Source: Paraburkholderia aromaticivorans
Lineage (GTDB): Bacteria > Pseudomonadota > Gammaproteobacteria > Burkholderiales > Burkholderiaceae
Reading direction: 5' to 3'
Assembly (NCBI RefSeq): GCF_002278075.1
Contig: NZ_CP022989.1
Coordinates: forward strand, 1,054,001 to 1,118,000
Length of the DNA: 64,000 nt
This document shows, in pieces, positions 9,022 through 18,949 of the stretch. Both the position numbers and the translations under genes were made by a program. Numbering within the stretch: the first letter of the stretch is position 1; each line of letters starts with the position of its first letter. A model generated the notes under the pieces. It did not search any database. It was given only the letters and a program-made list of their open reading frames with translations, and was not told where the DNA came from.

Positions 9022-10110
9022 ATGATTCCAGTCACCATCCTGACCGGCTTTCTCGGCAGCGGCAAAACCACCCTGCTCAAGCGCATCCTGAATGAAAAGC
9101 ACGGCATGAAGATCGCCGTGATCGAGAACGAGTTCGGCGAAGAAAACATCGACAACGAAATTCTCGTGCAGGACACCGGCGAGCAGATCATCCAGATGAG
9201 CAACGGCTGCATCTGCTGCACGATCCGCGGCGACCTCTCGCGTGTGCTGGGCGATCTGGCGGCGCAGAAACAGTCCGGCAAACTGGATTTCGACCGTGTG
9301 GTGATCGAAACCACCGGCCTGGCCAATCCGGGCCCGGTCGCGCAGACATTCTTCATGGACGACCAGATCGCCAGCGAATTCCTGCTGGACGCGATCATCA
9401 CCCTGGTCGACGCGAAGCACGCGAACCACCAGCTGGACGAGCACGAAGTCGTGCAGCGCCAGGTCGGGTTCGCCGACCGCCTGTTCATCACCAAGTCCGA
9501 TCTGGTCGATGAGAAGCACCTCGCCGATCTGCGCCACCGCCTGCTGCACATGAACCCGCGGGCGGCGATCAAGGTCGTCAATTTCGGCGAAGCGGACATC
9601 AAGGAAATCTTCGACCTGCGCGGCTTCAACCTGAATTCGAAGCTCGAGATCGATCCGGATTTCCTCGTGGAAGACGAGCATGCGCACAGCCACGCTCACG
9701 CGCATGACGAGCACGGCCATACCCATGACGATCACGCCAACTGCGATCACGACCACGGCCAGTGCGATCACGAAGGCCACGATCATGGACATCACCACCA
9801 TGCGCACCACGACGACAAGATCAAGTCGTTCGTCTACCGCAACGACCGCCCGTTCGATCCGAACAAGCTCGAGGACTTCCTCGGCGGCATTCTGCAGATT
9901 TACGGTGAGCGCCTGCTGCGCTACAAGGGCGTGCTGTATATGAAGGGCGTCGACCGCAAAGTCGTGTTTCAGGGCGTGCATCAGATGATGGGCAGCGATC
10001 TGGCCGCCAAATGGCAGCCGATCGAGAAAAAGACCAACAAGATGGTGTTTATCGGTATCGAGCTGCCGCAAGACCTGATCACCGACGGTCTGGACGCCTG
10101 CCTCGTCTAG
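9022..10110 (+). CDS. CobW/ZNG1 (YjiA-like) family GTPase with His-rich metal-binding stretch
   Basis: A 362-residue G3E GTPase. The P-loop GFLGSGKT is at residues 9-16, the metal motif CICC (CxCC) at 63-66, and TKSDLV serves as the base-recognition motif. A stretch from about residue 219 to 262 is dominated by His and Asp and should bind Zn or another divalent metal; a CobW C-terminal domain follows. ZNG1-type members deliver zinc to client proteins. The ATG at 9022 is chosen because the P-loop normally lies within the first 20 residues. A terminator follows, and dksA is next downstream. No Zur box is evident. Confidence 0.88.
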   Translation: MIPVTILTGFLGSGKTTLLKRILNEKHGMKIAVIENEFGEENIDNEILVQDTGEQIIQMSNGCICCTIRGDLSRVLGDLAAQKQSGKLDFDRVVIETTGLANPGPVAQTFFMDDQIASEFLLDAIITLVDAKHANHQLDEHEVVQRQVGFADRLFITKSDLVDEKHLADLRHRLLHMNPRAAIKVVNFGEADIKEIFDLRGFNLNSKLEIDPDFLVEDEHAHSHAHAHDEHGHTHDDHANCDHDHGQCDHEGHDHGHHHHAHHDDKIKSFVYRNDRPFDPNKLEDFLGGILQIYGERLLRYKGVLYMKGVDRKVVFQGVHQMMGSDLAAKWQPIEKKTNKMVFIGIELPQDLITDGLDACLV

Positions 10111-10117
10111 GCATGAC

Positions 10118-10145
10118 GCCCCGGCACGGCCGGGGCTCTCTTTCT
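10118..10145 (+). terminator. Intrinsic terminator after the CobW-family gene
   Basis: A perfect 8-bp stem, GCCCCGGC at 10118-10125 and GCCGGGGC at 10129-10136, with a 3-nt loop, is followed by the T-rich TCTCTTTCT. Confidence 0.8.
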
Positions 10146-10778
10146 GCTCGCCAGGCACCGATATTGCGATGAGCATCGTGCTTGCGCGGCAACGCGCGTT
10201 TGAACGCCGCGCCCGAAATAAACATCTGCAGAATATGACGGACGGCCGCTGAAAGCGGGTTGAAAAGGCTCGCGTGTGAAAAACGCGTGAAAACCCTGCT
10301 GTATTAAAGCGTGCACGACCATCGCTTTTTGGTCGTGCGCGCGTTATATTTTCGGGATATCGGCGCACCGCAGGGGGATTTTCACCAGTTGCGGTGCGAG
10401 ATTGTGATTCAGTTACAATACGTGCCCACTGGAGAATGACAACGAATTGCCCGGTCAGCGCGTATCCGCGCCGGGCCTGAAGCGGCGCCGGAAAATCTTA
10501 TCCGGACAATACGCCGACAATGCCGGCTGGCACGGTCTGAAAAGGCGCGCTGTCGGCAAGCAATGCCTCAGGAGCATTTGAGAAATCGGTTTCCAGAGGA
10601 GTTCGGCCCCGCATTGGCGTTGCGACGCCCGGCGTGTGGGCGCCAGGCGCTTCGGCGTCACGACAGTCCACCGTCCGTGCCCGCCCTGGCGCTCCGCGTC
10701 CTCGAGGTGCCTTTGCGGGCAATACGAAAGTGCGGGCACGACGTAAGAGTTTTGCCTCACATTGAAGAAGTTAGCCAG
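10146..10778 (+). other. Intergenic region and long dksA leader
   Basis: About 630 bases without a recognisable gene. The best promoter candidate is TTGCGG at 10389-10394 and TACAAT at 10414-10419 (19-bp spacer), which would give a dksA leader of roughly 350 nt. An earlier TATATT lies around 10345. The frame upstream of dksA stays open to 10563 but shows no family features there. Confidence 0.4.
10389..10419 (+). promoter_or_regulatory. Candidate dksA promoter
   Basis: TTGCGG and TACAAT separated by 19 bases. The -10 is good; the -35 and spacing are imperfect. Confidence 0.35.
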
Positions 10779-11198
10779 ATGACGACGAAACGACTCTTGA
10801 CCGAAGCCGAAATCCTGAAGATGAGCGACAAGGATTACATGAATGAGGATCAGCTCGCCTTCTTCAAGAACAAGCTCGAACAGCTGCAGGCGGATATTCT
10901 CCGCAATGCCGGCCAGACGACCGAGAACCTGCGCGAGACCGTAATCGTGCCGGATCCGGCCGACCGCGCAACGATCGAGGAAGAGCATGCGCTCGAACTG
11001 CGCACGCGCGACCGCGAGCGCAAGCTGCTGAAGAAGGTGCAGCAGTCGATCGCGCGCATCGATTCGGGCGACTACGGCTGGTGCGAAGAAACCGGTGAGC
11101 CGATCGGCATCCCGCGTCTGCTCGCACGGCCCACGGCCACCCTGTCGCTCGAAGCGCAGGAACGCCGCGAACTGCGCCAGAAGCTGTTCGGCGACTGA
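10779..11198 (+). CDS. dksA: RNA polymerase-binding transcription factor DksA (one-cysteine type)
   Basis: DksA binds the secondary channel of RNA polymerase and works with ppGpp in the stringent response. The 139-residue protein has the long coiled coil with the two tip aspartates (Asp59 and Asp62 in DPADRAT). The C-terminal globular domain keeps only one of the four zinc-finger cysteines: Cys102 remains, while Thr105, Ser123 and Ala126 occupy the other three positions. It should therefore fold without zinc, like DksA2 of Pseudomonas and alpha-proteobacterial DksA. The ATG at 10779 gives the standard N-terminus, TTKRLLTEAEILKMS. Confidence 0.95.
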   Translation: MTTKRLLTEAEILKMSDKDYMNEDQLAFFKNKLEQLQADILRNAGQTTENLRETVIVPDPADRATIEEEHALELRTRDRERKLLKKVQQSIARIDSGDYGWCEETGEPIGIPRLLARPTATLSLEAQERRELRQKLFGD

Positions 11199-11250
11199 AC
11201 GCCTGCGGCGCGGCTTCGGCTCCGCGCCCTGAAACGCTGCTTCGTCGAGA

Positions 11251-11280
11251 GGCGCACGGTGGTCCGTGCGCCTTTTTCTT
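11251..11280 (+). terminator. dksA intrinsic terminator
   Basis: A perfect 9-bp stem GGCGCACGG/CCGTGCGCC with a TGGT loop is followed by TTTTTCTTTT. Confidence 0.92.
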
Positions 11281-11624
11281 TTGTGCGACGCCTCTTTGGG
11301 CGCTGCCGTGACGATGGTTTTGCGTGACCACCCGGCGGAGACGCGACGTGGCGCCTCTTGCGCCTCTTGCGCCTCTTCGGCCTCTTCCTTGCCCGCTCGC
11401 GCACACCGCATCGCGCCCCTCCCGCACCGAATCGCGTGTTTTTTGTCCTATGCCATTTGCCGGCTCTTGATATGACCGCGCACGCCCTAAAATAAACCGG
11501 ACATGCGCTGCACGAGCGCGCGCCGGCGGTTCGGTTTCCAGCGTCGCGCGTCGTCCGCTTTCAGGATTCACGCGGTAGCGCATCGCGCTGCCGCGTCCTA
11601 CCCGTTTTGCAAAGAGGAACGCAT
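11281..11624 (+). other. Intergenic region upstream of hslV with candidate promoter
   Basis: About 340 bases. A tandem of GCGCCTCTT-like units lies at 11347-11380. The only promoter-like signal I trust is at 11466-11494. No RNA or protein gene is evident. Confidence 0.4.
11466..11494 (+). promoter_or_regulatory. Candidate heat-shock or sigma-70 promoter of hslVU
   Basis: CTTGATA at 11466-11472 resembles the sigma-32 -35 (CTTGAAA). CCCTAAAATA at 11485-11494 fits a degenerate sigma-32 -10 and also contains TAAAAT for sigma-70. Heat-shock control is expected for hslVU, but the match is imperfect and the spacing short. Confidence 0.4.
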
Positions 11625-12161
11625 ATGGAGCAATTTCACGGCACGACGATCGTCTCCGTGCGCCGCGGCGACAAGGTCGCGCTCGGCGGCGACGGTCAGG
11701 TGACGCTGGGCAATATCGTCATGAAAGGCGGTGCGAAGAAAGTCCGGCGCATCTATAACGGCAAGGTGCTGGTCGGCTTCGCCGGCGGCACGGCCGACGC
11801 CTTCTCGCTGCTCGACCGTTTCGAAGCGAAGCTGGAAAAACATCAGGGCAACCTGACGCGCGCCGCCGTCGAACTCGCCAAAGACTGGCGCACCGACCGC
11901 ATGCTGCGCCGTCTCGAGGCCATGTTGATCGCTGCGGACGCCACCACTACGCTCGTCATCACCGGCAACGGCGACGTGCTCGATCCGGAAGGCGGCATCT
12001 GCGCGATCGGTTCGGGCGGCGCCTATGCGCAAGCCGCCGCGAAAGCACTCGCCGACAACACCGAGATGTCGCCGCGCGAAATCGTGGAAAAGTCGCTGGA
12101 GATTGCCGGCGACATGTGCATCTACACGAACCATAACCGCGTTATCGAGACGATCGAGTAA
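11625..12161 (+). CDS. hslV: ATP-dependent protease subunit HslV (ClpQ)
   Basis: HslV is the proteolytic double-ring core of the HslUV protease, which degrades misfolded and regulatory proteins in the cytosol. The TTIVSVRRG block contains the catalytic N-terminal threonine. Here it is preceded by six residues (MEQFHG) that must be removed autocatalytically, so mature HslV begins at Thr7. Conserved blocks AGDGQ-like [20 protein letters not shown] and IGSGGAYA follow. The ATG at 11625 has AGAGGAA upstream. hslU follows after 9 bases; the two clearly form an operon. Confidence 0.97.
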   Translation: MEQFHGTTIVSVRRGDKVALGGDGQVTLGNIVMKGGAKKVRRIYNGKVLVGFAGGTADAFSLLDRFEAKLEKHQGNLTRAAVELAKDWRTDRMLRRLEAMLIAADATTTLVITGNGDVLDPEGGICAIGSGGAYAQAAAKALADNTEMSPREIVEKSLEIAGDMCIYTNHNRVIETIE

Positions 12162-12170
12162 GGACCCACG

Positions 12171-13517
12171 ATGAGCACCATGACCCCTGCCGAGATCGTC
12201 TCGGAACTCGACAAACACATCATCGGCCAAGGCCGCGCGAAAAAAGCGGTGGCTGTGGCGCTGCGCAACCGCTGGCGTCGTCAGCAGGTCGAAGAGCCGC
12301 TGCGTCAGGAAATTACGCCGAAAAACATTCTGATGATCGGACCGACCGGCGTCGGCAAGACCGAAATCGCGCGGCGTCTGGCGAAACTGGCCGACGCGCC
12401 ATTCATCAAGATCGAAGCCACCAAGTTCACCGAGGTCGGCTACGTGGGCCGCGACGTGGACAGCATCGTGCGCGACCTGATCGAAATCTCGGTCAAGCAG
12501 ACCCGGGAAACGGAAATGCGCAAGGTGCGGACCAAGGCCGAAGATCAGGCCGAAGACCGCATTCTCGACATTCTGCTGCCGAGCGCGCGCCCGGTCGGCT
12601 TCGGCGCGAGTTCGAGCGCCGCGGACACCGTGGACGAAGGCAGCACCACGCGCCAGACATTCCGCAAGCGTCTGCGCGAAGGCCTGCTCGACGACAAGGA
12701 AGTCGAGCTCGACGTGGAACAGCCGCAAGTCGGCATGGACATCATGGGCCCGCCGGGTATGGAAGACATGACCGAGCAGATCCGCTCCATGTTCGCGAAC
12801 ATCGGCGGCGGCAAGAAAACGCGCCGCAAGATGAAGGTGAAGGAAGCGCTGAAGGCGCTCACCGACGAAGAAGCCGCCAAGATGCTGAACGACGAAGAGG
12901 TGAAAACCAAGGCGGTGCAGAACGTCGAGCAGAACGGCATTGTGTTTCTCGACGAAATCGACAAGATCGCGTCGCGCAACGAAGCGGGCGGCGGCGAAGT
13001 CTCGCGTCAAGGTGTGCAGCGCGATCTGTTGCCGCTCGTCGAGGGCACCACGATCAACACCAAGTACGGCATGGTGAAGACCGATCACATTCTGTTCATT
13101 GCCAGCGGCGCATTCCACCTCGCCAAGCCGAGCGATCTGATCCCGGAACTGCAAGGCCGCTTTCCGATTCGGGTCGAACTGGATTCGCTGTCGGTCAACG
13201 ACTTCGAATCGATCCTGGTGTCCACGGACGCGAGCCTCGTCAAGCAATACCAGGCACTGCTCGCCACCGAAGACGTGCACCTCGAATTCGCGGACGACGG
13301 CATTCGCCGCCTCGCCGAGATCGCGTACTCGGTGAACGAAAAGACCGAGAACATCGGCGCACGCCGCCTGTATACGGTGATCGAAAAGCTGCTCGAAGAA
13401 GTCTCGTTCTCGGCCGGCAACCACTCGGGCCGCACTGTGCAGATCGACGCGGCTTATGTCGATCGCGCGCTGAACGAAGTGGCGGAAGACGAGGATCTGT
13501 CGCGTTACGTGCTGTGA
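12171..13517 (+). CDS. hslU: HslUV ATPase subunit HslU (ClpY)
   Basis: HslU is the AAA+ unfoldase partner of HslV. Its 448 residues match the family length (about 443). Visible elements are Walker A GPTGVGKT (57-64), the pore loop GYVGR (90-94), an inserted I-domain (about 110-245), Walker B IVFLDEID (257-264), and a C-terminus ending LSRYVL, the tail that docks into HslV and activates it. It is translated just after hslV. A strong terminator lies about 75 bases beyond the stop. Confidence 0.97.
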   Translation: MSTMTPAEIVSELDKHIIGQGRAKKAVAVALRNRWRRQQVEEPLRQEITPKNILMIGPTGVGKTEIARRLAKLADAPFIKIEATKFTEVGYVGRDVDSIVRDLIEISVKQTRETEMRKVRTKAEDQAEDRILDILLPSARPVGFGASSSAADTVDEGSTTRQTFRKRLREGLLDDKEVELDVEQPQVGMDIMGPPGMEDMTEQIRSMFANIGGGKKTRRKMKVKEALKALTDEEAAKMLNDEEVKTKAVQNVEQNGIVFLDEIDKIASRNEAGGGEVSRQGVQRDLLPLVEGTTINTKYGMVKTDHILFIASGAFHLAKPSDLIPELQGRFPIRVELDSLSVNDFESILVSTDASLVKQYQALLATEDVHLEFADDGIRRLAEIAYSVNEKTENIGARRLYTVIEKLLEEVSFSAGNHSGRTVQIDAAYVDRALNEVAEDEDLSRYVL

Positions 13518-13583
13518 TATCGATGCCGGGTCGCCTCGAGCGTTCAGATCCACGGCTTGAGACCGACTGGATGCGACGCGCAT

Positions 13584-13622
13584 GAAAAGACGGGCTGCCT
13601 TTGAACAGGCAGCCCGTTTTCA
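13584..13622. terminator. Bidirectional terminator between hslU and the response regulator
   Basis: A perfect 10-bp stem CGGGCTGCCT/AGGCAGCCCG with a 6-nt loop is flanked by GAAAAGA on the left and GTTTTCATTT on the right. It serves the two convergent operons. Confidence 0.9.
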
Positions 13623-13656
13623 TTTGCTTGCGGCAAGCGGAGTCAGGAGGTCATGC

Positions 13657-14199
13657 TTACTGCTTGACCGGCCGCTTCGCCAGCTTGCGCTGCAGCGTTC
13701 GCCGATGCATATTCAACGCGCGCGCCGTAGCCGAGATGTTGCCGCCGTGCTCGGCGAGCACGCGTTGAATATGCTCCCACTCCAGACGCGCAACCGACAA
13801 CGGCGTGGGATGCTCGATCGCCTCTTCCGCTTGCAATGCGCTTGCTTCACTTTGCAGCGCCGACAGGATCGTCTCCACATTGGCAGGCTTGGCCAGATAG
13901 TTATCGGCGCCGTCTTTCACCGCCTGCACCGCGGTGGCGATGCTCGCATAGCCGGTCAGCACCAGCACGCGCGCGTCGGGTTGCAAATCGCGCAAAGGCG
14001 CGACGAGCGTGAGGCCGGAGTCATTACCGAGATGCAGATCCACCGTGATCTGGCTGAACTTCTGCTGATTCGCCAGCTTGATGGCCTCATCCGCGTTGTG
14101 CGCTTCGCTCACCGTGTAGCCGCGCCGGGTGAGACCACGTGCGAGGATGCCGGAGAACACCTCGTCGTCGTCGATCACCAGAAAATTCATTTCACTCAT
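13657..14199 (-). CDS. Redox response regulator, RegA/RoxR family
   Basis: A 180-residue regulator with a receiver domain (phospho-acceptor Asp54 in TVDLHLGNDSG, acidic pair around residues 10-12, Lys in LAKPANVE) and a Fis-type helix-turn-helix at the C-terminus (GGNISATARALNMHRRTLQRKL). This compact architecture, without an AAA+ domain, is that of RegA/PrrA/ActR/RoxR, which control respiration and redox-balancing genes. It starts inside the end of the kinase gene (4-base ATGA overlap), so the two are translationally coupled. RoxR is the name usually used in beta- and gamma-proteobacteria. Confidence 0.85.
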   Translation of the reverse strand: MSEMNFLVIDDDEVFSGILARGLTRRGYTVSEAHNADEAIKLANQQKFSQITVDLHLGNDSGLTLVAPLRDLQPDARVLVLTGYASIATAVQAVKDGADNYLAKPANVETILSALQSEASALQAEEAIEHPTPLSVARLEWEHIQRVLAEHGGNISATARALNMHRRTLQRKLAKRPVKQ

Positions 14200-15506
14200 A
14201 CTTGTTTCTCCGTGTTGGATGGCTCGGCACCGTGACGGCCCGAGCCAAAAAGTTTGCGCCCGGCGAGCGGCAGTTTCAGGACCGCACGCGTACCGCGCGG
14301 CTTGATCGTGCTGACATCGGTCAGTTCGATCGATCCCTTCAGACGCGCCGCCGCCGAAAATGCCAGATAGAGGCCCACGCCGTGGCCGCCTTGCGTACTC
14401 TCGACCGGCACCGCACCCAGCGAGCCGCGCAACGCGGCCGGAATGCCCGGGCCTGCGTCGCAGACTTCGAATACGATCTGATCTCCACGCGCCGCAAGCG
14501 AGCAGGACAGCGTGACGTGATCGCGGCTCGCACGCGCGGCGTTGTCGAGCAGAATCGTGAGAATCTGACTCACAGCCACGGTATCGTCAAGACTGACGTC
14601 CGCGGGCGGCACGCCGATCCGCTCGAATTTCACATGCGGATGGCGCAAGCGCCACTGCTCGCCGAACGATTCGAGCCACTCGCCGACCGGTTGGCGGCTG
14701 GCGCTCGTCGATGCCCGACTGCGCAGCCGGGCAAGAGCCGAAGTGCAGAGCGACATCTGCTGTTCGAGTAGTTCGAGGTCGGCTGTGTACGGCGCGAGGC
14801 CCTTGTCGGAGCGCGCGGCGTCGCGCAATTCCTCGGACAACATTGCAATTGTAGACAGAGGTGTGCCGATTTCGTGAGCGACGGTGGCGGCCTGCACGCC
14901 GAGCGCGACCGCACGTTCATCGTGAAGCAAGCGCTGCTGCGCGTCTCCGAGCGCTGCGTCACGTAGCCGCAGTGCTCGCGACATGCGTGCAACGAACCAT
15001 GCAATGAGGCCGACGCTGACCATGAAGTTCACCCACATGCCGGCGCGATAGTAGTCGAACAGGTTCGCGGGATTATCGAGATTCAGCGGCACGGAATCGA
15101 AGCCCAGCACTGCGTAGCAAGCCACTGCGAAGGCCGCGAGCCAGGCCATCAGATGCCACGGCAGCACGGCTGCGGCAATGGCAAGAGATGGCAGGTAGAG
15201 CGAAACGAATGGATTGGTGGTGCCGCCGGACAGAAACAGCAATGCGGACAACGCGCCCAGATCGACCCAGATCTGGCCGAACAGTTCCATGTTGGATTCG
15301 GGCCGCTGCTGCGAAACGCGCCACCATGTGAGTCCGTTGAAGATCACTTCGAGCGCGATCACGAGCAGCATGGCGGGCAACGGCAGGTGCACGCCGATGA
15401 AGGTCTGCACGAACGCAATCGTCATCAACTGGCCGATGATCGCGAGGCTGCGCAGCCAGAACAGATGCCCGAGATTGACGCGGCCGGTGTTGGTGATTCG
15501 ATGCAT
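14196..15506 (-). CDS. Redox sensor histidine kinase, RegB/PrrB/RoxS family
   Basis: A 436-residue membrane kinase. Residues about 18-180 form roughly six membrane segments, with the GGTTNPF motif at 94-100 that in RegB lies in a ubiquinone-sensing loop. The phospho-acceptor His211 lies in AHEIGTPLS. A cysteine, Cys254, sits about 40 residues later, close to where RegB carries its redox-active cysteine in the dimerisation helices. The ATPase domain has the N-box (DNAAR), DAGPGIP and GGHGVGLYL. It forms an operon with the regulator downstream and diverges from the TPR gene. Confidence 0.88.
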   Translation of the reverse strand: MHRITNTGRVNLGHLFWLRSLAIIGQLMTIAFVQTFIGVHLPLPAMLLVIALEVIFNGLTWWRVSQQRPESNMELFGQIWVDLGALSALLFLSGGTTNPFVSLYLPSLAIAAAVLPWHLMAWLAAFAVACYAVLGFDSVPLNLDNPANLFDYYRAGMWVNFMVSVGLIAWFVARMSRALRLRDAALGDAQQRLLHDERAVALGVQAATVAHEIGTPLSTIAMLSEELRDAARSDKGLAPYTADLELLEQQMSLCTSALARLRSRASTSASRQPVGEWLESFGEQWRLRHPHVKFERIGVPPADVSLDDTVAVSQILTILLDNAARASRDHVTLSCSLAARGDQIVFEVCDAGPGIPAALRGSLGAVPVESTQGGHGVGLYLAFSAAARLKGSIELTDVSTIKPRGTRAVLKLPLAGRKLFGSGRHGAEPSNTEKQV

Positions 15507-15634
15507 GATTTTAGTTTACCTGTTCGGACTCGTCCGACTGACCTCGCGACCTTGCGCCAGTAACATGGAAATTTTTCGCGACAGCGCCGCACGGGCCGAT
15601 CCCTACACCGGTTCCTCCGTCGCGCAGCTTAACC

Positions 15635-17272
15635 ATGCTACCTGCTTCCGACTGCGAGGCCGACGCCTCATCAGCTTTCCTGACTTTCTTGCGACGCGCC
15701 GCGGAGGCCCGGCACCGTGGCACGGCGCAAGCCGAGGCCGCTTGTCTCGACGCCGCGGCGCGAATCCATTCACTGGACGACGCGTCCCTCGCATCGCTCA
15801 GCGCCGCATTGCTCACGCAACATCGCGTCAGCGACGCGATCGAACTCGCCGCCATTATTGCCCAACTCGATCCGCACCGCGCCCATGCGCACTTTCGTCA
15901 CGGCTACGCGCTGCAGATAGCGAACCGGCATCATGAGGCCATCGCACCCTATCGCCACGCGCTCGCCATCGACCCGAGATTGCCGTGCCTGCGCAGCAAT
16001 CTTGCGGGCGCGCTGTCGCGCACCGGCGGCGACCCGGGCGAACAGATCGCGCTACTGGAAAGCGCCGTCCGGGATGCGCCCGGCGAGGGCGACGGCTGGA
16101 CCAATCTGACCAACGCGTACCGCATGAACAGGGATCTGCCGCAAGCGCTCGAAGCCGGCGCCCAAGCCGTGCAATGCGCACCGCATAGCCCGCTGGCGCA
16201 CAACAACTATGCGCTGGCGCTACGTGAGGCGCAACGCTGGGACGACGCGGAGCAAGCCGCCCAGACCGCCTGCGCGCTGGGCCCGGAAGACGCCAGCCTG
16301 CGCTCCAATCTGTCCATGCTGCAACTCATTCGTGGCGGTTACGCGCATGGCTGGGCATCGCACGAGGCGCGCTGGGACGGCTCCGCGGAACTGGGCGGGA
16401 ACCGCCCGGTCATGCCGGCGCCGCTTTGGCGTGGCGAGCCGCTGGCCGGCAAGACGCTGCTCGTGTGGGGCGAGCAGGGCATGGGCGACGTCCTGCAGTT
16501 CTGCCGCTATATCCCCATGCTGGCCGAGCGCGTGCATCGTGAAGGCGGCAGGCTCAGTTGGAACACGTTTCCGCAAATGGGCGCGCTGCTCGCGCGCAGC
16601 CTCGCCGCTCACGCGGACGAGTTTTCAGCCGGCGGCGGCGTCGAATCGCTACCGGCGTTCGACTACGAGATTCCGTTGCTGAGCCTGCCGCTGATATTCG
16701 ATACACGAGAGGAAACGATTCCGGCCGCGGCCCCCTATCTGCACGCGGACCCTGCAGCCAGCGAGTCGTGGCGAACACGGCTGGCGGGCGAACCCCGGCT
16801 CAAAGTCGGGCTGACATGGACCGGCAGTCACGGCCATCAGCGCAATCCATTCCGCCGCGTGGGCTGGGAGCGCTATGCGGCTCATTTCGGCGGTATGCAA
16901 GACGTCGCCTTCTATTCATTGCAGCCGGGCGCTGAAGCGGACGTCGCGGCGGCACGAACAGCCGGCCTGGCAATGACCGACTACACCGCCGAATTCGCGA
17001 CCTTCGACGACACCGCCGCGTTCGTGGGCGCGCTCGATCTCGTCATTACGGTTTGCACGTCGGCGGCGCATCTGAGCGGCGCGCTCGGCCAGCGCACCTG
17101 GGTGCTGCTCGACGTCAACCCGCACTGGGTCTGGCTGCTCGATCGTCGCGACAGCCCGTGGTATCCGAGCGCCACGCTGTACCGGCAGCCGCGGTTCGGT
17201 CACTGGGAGCCGGCGCTGGAAGCCGTCGCGCGTGATTTGCGAGGGCTGGCGCTGCAGCACCGCGCGGCGTAA
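15635..17272 (+). CDS. TPR protein with glycosyltransferase-9-like C-terminal domain
   Basis: This 545-residue protein has an N-terminal half of tetratricopeptide repeats (about residues 15-240; for example AHAHFRHGYALQIANRHHEA and LAHNNYALALREAQRW). The C-terminal half begins with LLVWGEQGMGDVLQF and runs through KVGLTWTGS to DLVITVCTSAAHLSGALG, the pattern of heptosyltransferase-like (GT9/GT-B) domains. Such proteins are often annotated only as TPR proteins; some glycosylate proteins. Which acceptor it uses, or whether it is active, cannot be read. It appears monocistronic, and upstream in-frame starts are not excluded. Confidence 0.75.
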   Translation: MLPASDCEADASSAFLTFLRRAAEARHRGTAQAEAACLDAAARIHSLDDASLASLSAALLTQHRVSDAIELAAIIAQLDPHRAHAHFRHGYALQIANRHHEAIAPYRHALAIDPRLPCLRSNLAGALSRTGGDPGEQIALLESAVRDAPGEGDGWTNLTNAYRMNRDLPQALEAGAQAVQCAPHSPLAHNNYALALREAQRWDDAEQAAQTACALGPEDASLRSNLSMLQLIRGGYAHGWASHEARWDGSAELGGNRPVMPAPLWRGEPLAGKTLLVWGEQGMGDVLQFCRYIPMLAERVHREGGRLSWNTFPQMGALLARSLAAHADEFSAGGGVESLPAFDYEIPLLSLPLIFDTREETIPAAAPYLHADPAASESWRTRLAGEPRLKVGLTWTGSHGHQRNPFRRVGWERYAAHFGGMQDVAFYSLQPGAEADVAAARTAGLAMTDYTAEFATFDDTAAFVGALDLVITVCTSAAHLSGALGQRTWVLLDVNPHWVWLLDRRDSPWYPSATLYRQPRFGHWEPALEAVARDLRGLALQHRAA

Positions 17273-17336
17273 GCCGCCCGCGCTTCGCTCAGACAGGGGA
17301 TCGTGCGGTGGCCTGATCGTCAGCCACGGGCGTCAA

Positions 17337-17552
17337 TCACACGCCGGGCGGCGCCTGGCCCGCTCGCGCAATCTCCGCGGCAAGGCACTCGGGACACAGA
17401 CAACGTCCCGCCGGATCGAGCCTGTCCGCCGGCAACGACGGCATTTGGCGGCACCAGCATTCGAACGGTTGCGCATGTTTGCCGCAATCGAACGTATTGC
17501 CGCAGCGCGGACAGCGCGCGCTGCTTGAAGAGCGGGCGGCGGACGGTTTCAT
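17337..17552 (-). CDS. Cysteine-rich CWC family protein
   Basis: A 71-residue protein with the characteristic pattern CPRCG, FDCG, FECWC and GRCLCPECL, nine cysteines in all, which matches the cysteine-rich CWC family. It probably binds zinc; no function is known. It is convergent with the TPR gene and divergent from argB. No strong ribosome-binding site precedes the ATG at 17552, but homologues start just before the first CxxC. Confidence 0.75.
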   Translation of the reverse strand: MKPSAARSSSSARCPRCGNTFDCGKHAQPFECWCRQMPSLPADRLDPAGRCLCPECLAAEIARAGQAPPGV

Positions 17553-17786
17553 GACGGGCCGGATGGTCTCGCTTCAGCCTGGATCAGGAAATGATGCCAC
17601 GTCTGGCGGACCGCCGTGAGTCGTCCGTTCGGCTAATTCACAGGCACTGCCGCGCCGCGTTACGCTCGATCGTCGGCTGGCGTCGGCGGCTGTCGTTGCG
17701 CGGTGCGCAAAGCCCGCGGCACCCACCGTTTGCGCAGGTATCGAAAACCCTGTTGCAGCGCGCCAGTCCTGTACAATTCGCCCTGA

Positions 17787-18716
<930 letters not shown>

Positions 18717-18732
18717 TTCCAGCCTCAAATCC

Positions 18733-18771
18733 GGCACACATGGCACGTCAGCGTGACGTGTCATGTGTGCC
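18733..18771 (+). repeat. Long inverted repeat downstream of argB
   Basis: Two 18-base arms (18733-18750 and 18754-18771) match at 17 of 18 positions around a 3-base loop. No T-run follows, so it is not a standard intrinsic terminator. It could protect the argB 3' end or act in Rho-dependent termination. Confidence 0.6.
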
Positions 18772-18949
18772 GTGCAGTTGCGCTACACAGTCGTACGGCG
18801 CGCACGGCGTCCACGGCGTCCACGGCGGCTGGCAACGCGCCGCCTCCGCGCACCGCCCCGCTTCCTCTACTATTCTCGCCATCCGCACCGTGAACCGTTC
18901 GCGTTCGCCGCGCGAGGCGACGGTTCGCGCCTGAACGGCGTACTCCATC

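Noticed and set aside
8740..10368. 542-codon minus-strand frame with Val/Ile-rich stretch over the CobW-family gene
   Set aside because: The apparent membrane-like stretch is only the antisense of the His-rich codons (cac/cat read as gtg/atg).
11598..13583. 661-codon open frame antisense to hslVU
   Set aside because: It mirrors two certain genes in high-GC DNA, where long antisense frames are routine; composition is Arg/His/Val-rich without motifs.
18804..18832. Short tandem CGTCCACGG repeats
   Set aside because: Two to three imperfect units only; compatible with chance in GC-rich DNA.
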